From positions 41,121,185 through 41,185,184 of the forward strand of contig JALGQZ010000003.1 of the NCBI GenBank assembly GCA_023105745.1: a stretch of 64,000 nt of DNA, in the 5' to 3' direction. The translations under genes were made by a program, and so were the position numbers. How positions within the stretch are numbered: position 1 is the first letter of the stretch; each line of letters starts with the position of its first letter. Shown here one piece after another: positions 57,350 through 64,000 of this stretch. Below the pieces are notes generated by a model. That model was not told the DNA's origin. It saw only the letters and a program-made list of their open reading frames with translations, and ran no database searches. The stretch comes from Austropuccinia psidii. Lineage: Eukaryota; Basidiomycota; Pucciniomycetes; Pucciniales; Sphaerophragmiaceae.

Positions 57350-58250
57350 ATGGTAAGACAAGAAAATATTGAAACAGCCTCAACAGTTAATAGCATTATT
57401 CCTGCAAGCACTGTGATTTCTGATCATAATAGCACTGTTATTATAACTCAGAATAACCAACAAGAGCCAATTTCTTCTGAATTGGTCAATGTGGATATCA
57501 GTAATACTCTTCAAAAAGCCAAAAATTTGGCAAATAGTCAGTTTTTGATGTAAAATTACTATTTTAAACCTTTTGAATCATAAAATATGCCTTCAACCTG
57601 ATCAGGAGCAAGCTATACGCCCTCAAGCAGCTCCCAAAAAGGTCATAGACATGATTATGGTAGAATCCAATCAGATACAGAAGGACAAGGGTCAGTAAAA
57701 GACTTCTGCAACAATAAATTGTCCAATTCGGAAGCTTATGTCACTATTTTACCTTCAAAAAGAGCTGACACCGCCACAAGAAGCCTCAGTAGACATTTAC
57801 AAAGCCAGCCAAACGGCTTACAGCAAGGCATTGCAGCACAAAGAGTACCAGATCCTTGCATATCTGTGGAAAAAGTGCATGAACTCATACCTGACTGTAA
57901 GAAGATTCCTGGGTCATCCCAACACTTGCAAGTTACTCAATGGATGGCAACCATTGACATAAAAGAAGAATATGATGCTTTTAACAGCAGAATGGAGGAA
58001 AGAAAACCCTCCACCACCAAAGAAAGTGCCAAGACCAGCCCCAGTAGCCAGCAGCAGCAATTTCAACATGAAAAAGCAGCCACAAACTCCAAACAAGGGC
58101 AAAGGGAAGGCACCAGCCCCAAAACCTTACAGCCAGGGCTACAGAATCCCAAAGATTCAGCAGGATGCCATGGAAAATGTATTTCAGATGGCCAGAACCA
58201 TGATGGAAGTACAGAAGAAGCAGGAAGCCAGATTAAGATTCCAGAAATGA
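57350..58250 (+). pseudogene. Accessory gene region of element V
   Basis: A short first ORF (57350-57553) is followed by an acceptor-like gatcag at 57605. From 57606 the accessory frame is open apart from TAA codons at 57696 and near 57963. It encodes a Trp-rich segment (NSYLTVRRFLG, LLNGWQPL), a Pro/Lys-rich stretch (NKGKGKAPAPKPYSQGYR) and a final helix (MENVFQMARTMMEVQKKQEARLRFQK). It lies +1 to gag, as in elements I, II and IV. The matching donor could not be placed in the right phase. Confidence 0.55.
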
Positions 58251-61240
58251 TTTCTGATATATTTGATTCCATCCCAGAGTTGTATGAAGCTATAAATGAT
58301 GTGAAAAATCATCTTTCTGATAAAAATGAAACCATTTGTAACAACATTAAAACAAACAACTTGAGTTGGTGCCAAATTAATGAAACACTTATGTGTTTTG
58401 AAATTTTTTTAAGAACAATTAAAACTTCCAATAATGATAGTTCTTCTGGAAATAAAATAAATGAACAATCTGCCATTATTAAAGAATTAAAAGACAAATA
58501 TTCTAAATTTAATATTGATGAAATAATTGAAACAAGAAGTAAACAAGCCATAAATATTATCAAGAAAGATAACAAGAAAGTCTTTGATGACATTTCAAAT
58601 TCATTTACTGAAGTAAAGACCTATACCATTGCATTAAAAAAGTGTTTTGATGCTTCACAAGAAGAAGTATCAAAATTATCAATGAAATTAAATCAAGTCA
58701 CTACTTATAATAAAAGACAGACAGAGGTATGGCAAGAGCTGAAACATAAGGAAGACATGTATAAAATTGAAGTATTAAATTTAATACAAGCCTTCCAACA
58801 TGAATACAGAGATTCCCAAAGGTGTAGCAACAGTAAAATGAATGATATTGAAAAAATACTGAACACCTTACCAAGAATGTCTACACCTCTGAATCAAAAT
58901 GAGGGCACAAGAACTCCAAATCCATAAGTGATTGATCCTGATAATTCACAGTTAAAAAATGAATTTCTGCTTCTTTTCATAACTTGAAACCATCAATGGG
59001 CCAAGCACATTTGAAAGAAGTACCAAAACTTAAAGACTGGCCTTGCTTCGTAGTGAAGGAGAATATTACCATATGGAATTCATCAGAGGAATTGACATGA
59101 ATGAAGAAGATTTTGAATTACCAGACAGATTGGTAACAGCAAGATTTAACACCTTGTTGACCAGATCAGCTCACAGATGGTATATCAAATTAGGACAAGC
59201 ACATGGAAACAAAAGTTGGACTTGGTGGAAAACCCAAATTATCAACAAATGGGCCAATCATGCCTGGAGATTTAAAGTGGAAACAGCCTTTGAATCTGCC
59301 AAATTTAATGCAGATAAATACAAAGCTTTACCATGGTTTTGCCAACAAAAAGACAGAATAACAGCATTATATCCTGACATGTAAGAGTTTATGATCCACA
59401 GAAAGATTCTGAGACAATGTGGAGGTGACTTAGAGCATGCTGTCAAAGGCAGGACTACTGACCAATATTCAGCAGAGGATATTATTGTCAGGGTGAGTCT
59501 ATATAGTAGCTATAAAATGTAGTGACAAGCTAGTATTATGACTGTGACACGTCAAAAAACAAATAAATTTAATTCTTCAGGTCCTACTGCTACATGGTAA
59601 CAGTGGTGATGAGTCTGTTGAGGACCTGGGTTGCAATACTCTAATATCTTTGAATGTAAAGAAGTGCTACAATAATTATATTCTAATTATATCTTGAATG
59701 ATAATTCTAAGGACACTACTTATTGATAACAGTTTTGTCATGTAAGAATATGGATAATGAGATAAAGATGATGGGTTTTCAAGGAAAAAACCCTTTTTTT
59801 ATATCTTTCAAGACTGTCAAGAGTTATTAACTCTTCACACGTCAGAGGAGTGAAAATTTTCACTCCAATGATCAGTCTGTGGTTCCGGATCATCAATTCT
59901 GACGTCAATAGAGGCAGAATTGTGGTTTTGGAACCACAAATGATTATTCTGGATCAATACAGGGTGAAAACACTTTTCACCTGCCACGTCAGCACTTGGA
60001 TGACGTTGTTCTGGTGTCTGTATGATCAATAATGATGATCTTAGAGAGGTTATATCTTCATAAGTATATTATTTTAAGTATGAGAGCAATACTCTTTGAT
60101 ACAAGTTTGATATAGTCATGTATTGCTAGAAAAACCTTCCAATCATGATATCCCAGTCAGATATTAAGATATCAAGAAACCAAGAGCACAGAATTGAAGG
60201 GCTTAGTGAGTTCTTCAAGTTGGTATGCTTCATGTTTGCCCTTCTTTAAAAGAGCAAAAGTTAGAATGGTTTTAAGTTTTTGGATGTATTTTTGTACATC
60301 AGTATGAGGCTTAAAAAACTTCCATACCAGATATATTCTTCAATTTGGAAGATATCTGTATTCTGATGATACAGTATTGTAGGGCTTGATTAGCTCTACA
60401 GTCTTGTATATTACACTGTACAGTTGTATGAGTGTATGCCAAAGATACAGGGGTTTGTTTACATTGTTGTTTTCAGAATATCTGTATTTTGGTGGTTAAA
60501 CCTTTGAACCAAGATCCCTCAGTCAATTTAAGAGATACAGAGGTCTAAGGAGTCTCAAATTAAAGCTCTTGTTTAGATCTTTAATTTGGTTATACTTTTG
60601 TACAGTTTTGTACAAGCTGTCTTTGACTTTCAGGGGGTCTTGGTTTTAAAATAAATGTCATATGGTATCTCCAGTTGTAGTGCTGTTACAGCAACATGGA
60701 TGATACCATTTTGTAGCTCTCTATGTGAGCTTTAAGAAAATATTTCTTTGGTATAGAATAACTTAAACATGCATAAGTTAGATGAGAGGTGAAAATAAGG
60801 GTTTTGACTTGTTTATTCTCCTCTGGGTTTCCTTATTCTGTTTGGATAAGGTTGGTGTTTGATTTAAGAGGTGTTTTTCCTCTTATTTATTACCTGTATT
60901 GACTATGTTTGTTCAATACTTGTCATAAAATTATTTATGGTATGTTGGATTTCATGCTATTGGTGTGCTCTGTTTTGAGTCACAGGCTGACAATTATCAA
61001 TATATTAGAAGCAGTAACCACCAGAACCAAAATTGGTTATAGTAGGGTGAATCTCAAAACAAGGCTTGATACACCTTAGTAAGATTCAGTGGACAAAAAC
61101 CCCAAAGAAAACTCTCATAATGTTAAGTATAAATCTGCAGATAAAGTCAGAAACTGCCGTATTTGCCAAAGCGCCACCCATCTAGCCAATACATGTCCAA
61201 AAAGGGGGAAAATCAATTAAATTGATAAGGAAAGGAACCT
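57587..61240 (+). pseudogene. Gag of element V, split by a solo LTR
   Basis: The gag ATG (57587) lies 16 nt before the acceptor at 57605, followed by an early TGA. The same frame then runs openly through 57719-58927 (Ser/Gln-rich N-terminus; coiled-coil region with KTYTIALKKCFDASQEEVSKLSMKLNQV). The capsid-like part is in 59043-59384 (FIRGIDMNEEDFELPDRLV, WTWWKTQIINKWANHAWRF). The solo LTR at 59486-60992 splits the frame after AEDI; it resumes with NILEAVTTRTKIG and reaches a zinc knuckle CRICQSATHLANTC (61154-61195). Confidence 0.8.
59486..60992 (-). mobile_element. Solo LTR of the element II/IV family
   Basis: On the + strand it starts TGTCAGGGTGAGTC and ends GAGTCACAGGCTGACA, so its sense direction is -. 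It is flanked by a perfect 5-bp duplication, attat at 59481-59485 and 60993-60997. It is more diverged from the LTRs of II and IV than those are from each other. It represents an insertion followed by LTR-LTR recombination. Confidence 0.92.
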
Positions 61241-61345
61241 GATTTTGAAAAAGATGACATAATTGGAGACAATTCAGATGATAAGTCATCAATATTTTCT
61301 GAATCTTCAAAAGATATAGAAAATATCAATGCCACTTTTGACATC

Positions 61346-61765
61346 ATGCAATCTTATTCCCACTTGCCGAAATTGAGCAATGGTCAAATTGACTTATCAA
61401 AAGTTCAAGATGCACAGCTTATGAAAACAAAACCAAACAGGGGGAAAGCTTATACATCTGGTAACTTCTGTATAACAGAAGTCATGATTGAAAACAAGCC
61501 CACTAAACTTTTGCTTGACCCAGGAGCCTTCTGCTGTTGTGTTGATAAATCTTTTCTTAAAAATTGTGTACCAAATTTTGAAGACCAATTGTTACCAATT
61601 GATGGTATGAAATTCAATAGTGCAAGTAATCCAATGAAAGCATTAGGAATTTTTGAGACCAAGGTCATATTCCCACACATTAATGGGAATTTAAGAATCA
61701 CAGTTGAATTTTTTGTTATGGAAAACTGCTCTAGTACCCATTTTATATTGGGATATTACTATTGA
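61346..61765 (+). pseudogene. Aspartic protease region of element V
   Basis: The 139-codon frame contains KLLLDPGAFCCCV and STHFILG, matching the protease of element I (VNLDTGAFCTCI, SQHIIFG). The catalytic DTG is DPG here. This may be a subfamily variant or a defect. The frame is cut by a stop at the GNDY-like position (YYY then stop). Confidence 0.7.
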
Positions 61766-61989
61766 ATCATGTATGGGATAGATTTGCAAAACAAAAAGAC
61801 AGATACTTTACTATTGGAGACAATAAGAATCAGAAATTTGCCTTTTTACCATTTAAAAGACAAATTACAGTAAATGAAGTATCACCAGTCAACTTAGAAC
61901 TGTAAAAATTCAAATCTGAACAGTTGAAGGAGGCTGAAATAAGCCTTCATCTGACTGATAAACAAGAAAATGAACTTTCTTCCCTTTTT

Positions 61990-62870
61990 TACAACCACAA
62001 AGGAGAATTTGCTTGAGAAAAAGAACCTCTAGGAGCAATTATTGGTCATGACATTGACATCATTCTCAATATTGAGAGACCCTATCCACCACTCTTGAGA
62101 AGACCTGCATACCCAGAAAGTCCCAATTCAAGAGAAGCTCTGGAAACTAATATCAAAGAACCTCTAGACCTTGGTGTAATAAGAAAATTTGGCCATAATG
62201 AAGAAGTAGAAATAACTACACCAGTAATAGTGGAATGTCACAATGGAGAATCCCGAATTGTTGGAGACTTTAGAGTTCTGAACACTTTCACTGTTCCAGA
62301 TAGGTACCCAATACCAAAAATCCAAATTTCCCTTACTCAAATTTCTCAAGCAGTTTATATAACCACTATGGATGCCCTTAAAGAATTCCATAAAAATGTG
62401 GTGACACCAAGAGCAAGAAAGTATTTGAGAATTATTGTTCATTGTGGAGTGTATTAATATTTAAGAATTCCCTTTGGTATCAAAAATGCACCTTCACACT
62501 TCCAAAGAATGATGAATGAAATCTTCCCTGAAGAACTTTCAGAAGGATGGTTAATCATTTACATTGATGACATTTTTGTCTGTTCCAAGACTTGGGAAGA
62601 GAGCATATACAGATTGTCCAGAGTTTTGACAAAAATTGAATCAGTGAACACAAAAATCTCTTTGAAGAAATGAAATTTTGGATTTGAAGAACTTAAAGCA
62701 CTAGGACATGTTGTATCTGGTTTGTCCCTTGGAATTGACAGAAACAAAGTTGCAGCAGTATTGCTAAAACCCATGCCTCAGAATAAAAAGGAAATTCAGT
62801 CATTTTTGGGTTTGCAGGATATTACAGGCAACACATTAAAGCTTTTGCATCCATAGCAAGACCACTTTAT
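61990..62870 (+). pseudogene. Reverse transcriptase of element V
   Basis: The open part 62095-62457 holds the N-terminal RT blocks (VIRKFGHNEEVEITTPV, RIVGDFRVLNTFTVPDRYPIP, ARKYLRIIVHCGVY). After a stop the next part holds [16 protein letters not shown] and the active site IIYIDD (near 62565), then GFEELKALGHVVSGL and a frameshift at FLGLQDITG. The catalytic aspartates are present. Confidence 0.85.
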
Positions 62871-62873
62871 AAA

Positions 62874-63494
62874 TTGTGTGACAAAGACACAGTATTTGAA
62901 ATGACTGTTGACAGAGTAAAAGCTTTTGAGTCTCTCAGAGAATCCTTGACCACTGCTCCACTCTTACTGATGCCAGACTTTAAATTGCCTTTTAAATTGT
63001 ATATTTATGCATCAGGGGATGGGATGGGTGCTGCACTTCACCAAAATCAGATCATCACTGATAAACCTGTGGAAGGACACATATGCTTCATATCCAGCCA
63101 AATCAAACCAACTGAAGCCAGATATGAAGCAAGTCAAATGGAATGTCTATGCCTTGTCTGGGCCTTGGAAAAATTGAACTACTTCTTAGAGGGATGTGTT
63201 TTTGAAGTGATAACAGATTGTACAGATGTCAAACCACTTTTAAACATGAAAACATCTAACAGACATATGCTCAGATGGCAAATAGCCATAAAAGAATACA
63301 GAGGCAATATGAATATTGTTCATAAAGATGGGAATATTCATAAAAATTTAGATGGACTAAGCAGATGGCCATTACCAAATCATATTGATAATCCTGCTTA
63401 TGTGCCAGAAAAAGCTTCACCACAGATCCCAATAGAAGGAATAAGGGTTAAAGACTTGAACACCACCTTCTTTGAAGAAGCAAGGAATAGTTAA
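62874..63494 (+). pseudogene. RNase H of element V
   Basis: The 206-codon frame contains [45 protein letters not shown] and [21 protein letters not shown] with DGLSRW. The first catalytic aspartate (YIDAS in element I-like copies) is Tyr here. It continues into the linker to integrase and ends at a stop in NS*TQ. Confidence 0.82.
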
Positions 63495-64000
63495 ACTCAA
63501 TATACGAAGTGTAGCATCTTATGCCAATTACTTCACAAAGACTGTAAGGACAACTCTCTGATACATGCCTTGGATGAATTATGGAAGAAATCTTATGATG
63601 AAGGAAGATTTCACCTACTGGATGGTTTAATTTACCACAGGACCAAGCACAAATGTGTCATGACAGTTGTGGACAGTTAATTAATCAATCTTGTACTAAA
63701 AAAATGCCATGATAGCCCCTTTTCAGGACATCTGTCTGAATACAGAACAAGAGAAAAAGTAAAGACCTGAATATGGTGGCCAATGTGGCAGAAAGATGTT
63801 GCAGAGTACTGCAAAACCTGTGACAGATGCCAGAAGGGAAATAAATCCACTGGAAAGAGACTTGGAAATATGATAAAAATCCAAGAACCAAGCAGACCTT
63901 GGGAAATTGTCCATATGGATTGGGCAACTGGCCTACCACCAGGAGGTGACAGAATTTAAAATGCTTGCCTAGTGATTGTAGACAGATTCAGGAGAACTCC
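63495..64000 (+). pseudogene. Start of integrase of element V
   Basis: The frame reads HLLDGLIYHRTKH, a stop in VVDS*LI, then the zinc region (CHDSPFSGHLSEYRT, another stop, EYCKTCDRCQK) and the beginning of the core (HMDWATGLPPGGD, then CLVIVDRFRR). It is cut by the window end before the second catalytic aspartate. Confidence 0.82.

Larger units (their letters stand above)
55331..64000 (+). mobile_element. Element V: Ty3/gypsy retrotransposon, cut by window end
   Basis: It inserted into the RT of element IV. It has a 5' LTR, accessory frame, gag (split by a solo LTR), protease, RT, RNase H and the start of integrase; the rest is beyond 64000. It is related to element I, sharing LTR ends and protein blocks. 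Every frame is broken at least once. Confidence 0.9.

Overview
This is AT-rich, CpG-poor eukaryotic DNA made almost entirely of nested LTR retrotransposons of the Ty3/gypsy type (Metaviridae-like Pol order: protease, reverse transcriptase, RNase H, integrase, and a chromodomain in some). The Gag, Pol and accessory proteins, together with a Myb/SANT-like rust-type pseudogene, match what I recall from very large, repeat-rich rust fungus genomes (Pucciniales; the closest memory is Austropuccinia psidii). That assignment rests on family memory and was not checked. No intact host gene, tRNA or rRNA was recognised.

Layout. Element 0 (1-5171, +) is a decayed gag-protease region. Element I (5172-17308, +) is inserted into it and is itself split by a solo LTR (7749-9879). 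A PIF/Harbinger-like fragment with a Myb/SANT-like pseudogene (17309 to about 18810) interrupts the end of element I's 3' LTR. A T-rich, low-complexity stretch with short inverted repeats follows. Element II (20689-49554, -) is flanked by a perfect 5-bp target duplication. A 19.2-kb element III (22221-41402, -) lies inside its chromodomain codons, flanked by a 4-bp duplication. Element IV (49644-55330, +) is a sister copy of II in head-to-head orientation, cut inside its reverse transcriptase by element V (55331 to the window end, +). Element V is split in gag by another solo LTR (59486-60992, -) with a perfect 5-bp duplication.

Two unexpected systems stand out. (1) In elements II, IV and I a short phase-1 intron of 64-68 nt joins an ATG-less first ORF to a second ORF that overprints the start of gag in another frame. 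The Gag start codon lies inside that intron, so unspliced RNA would give Gag-Pol and spliced RNA would give an accessory protein. Element V keeps part of this layout. (2) Element III has gag and pol separated by about 8 kb. That gap carries at least 13 copies of a short motif that folds as an H-type pseudoknot with compensatory changes in both stems, a second array of a different sequence with the same stem order, a central copy of the polypurine tract, a sense-strand A41 run just after gag, and a 2.7-kb segment that has kept its CpGs.

Most coding regions are broken. The exception is the 1241-codon gag-protease frame of III. The pol of III is open apart from one amber codon, but its reverse transcriptase has lost an active-site aspartate.
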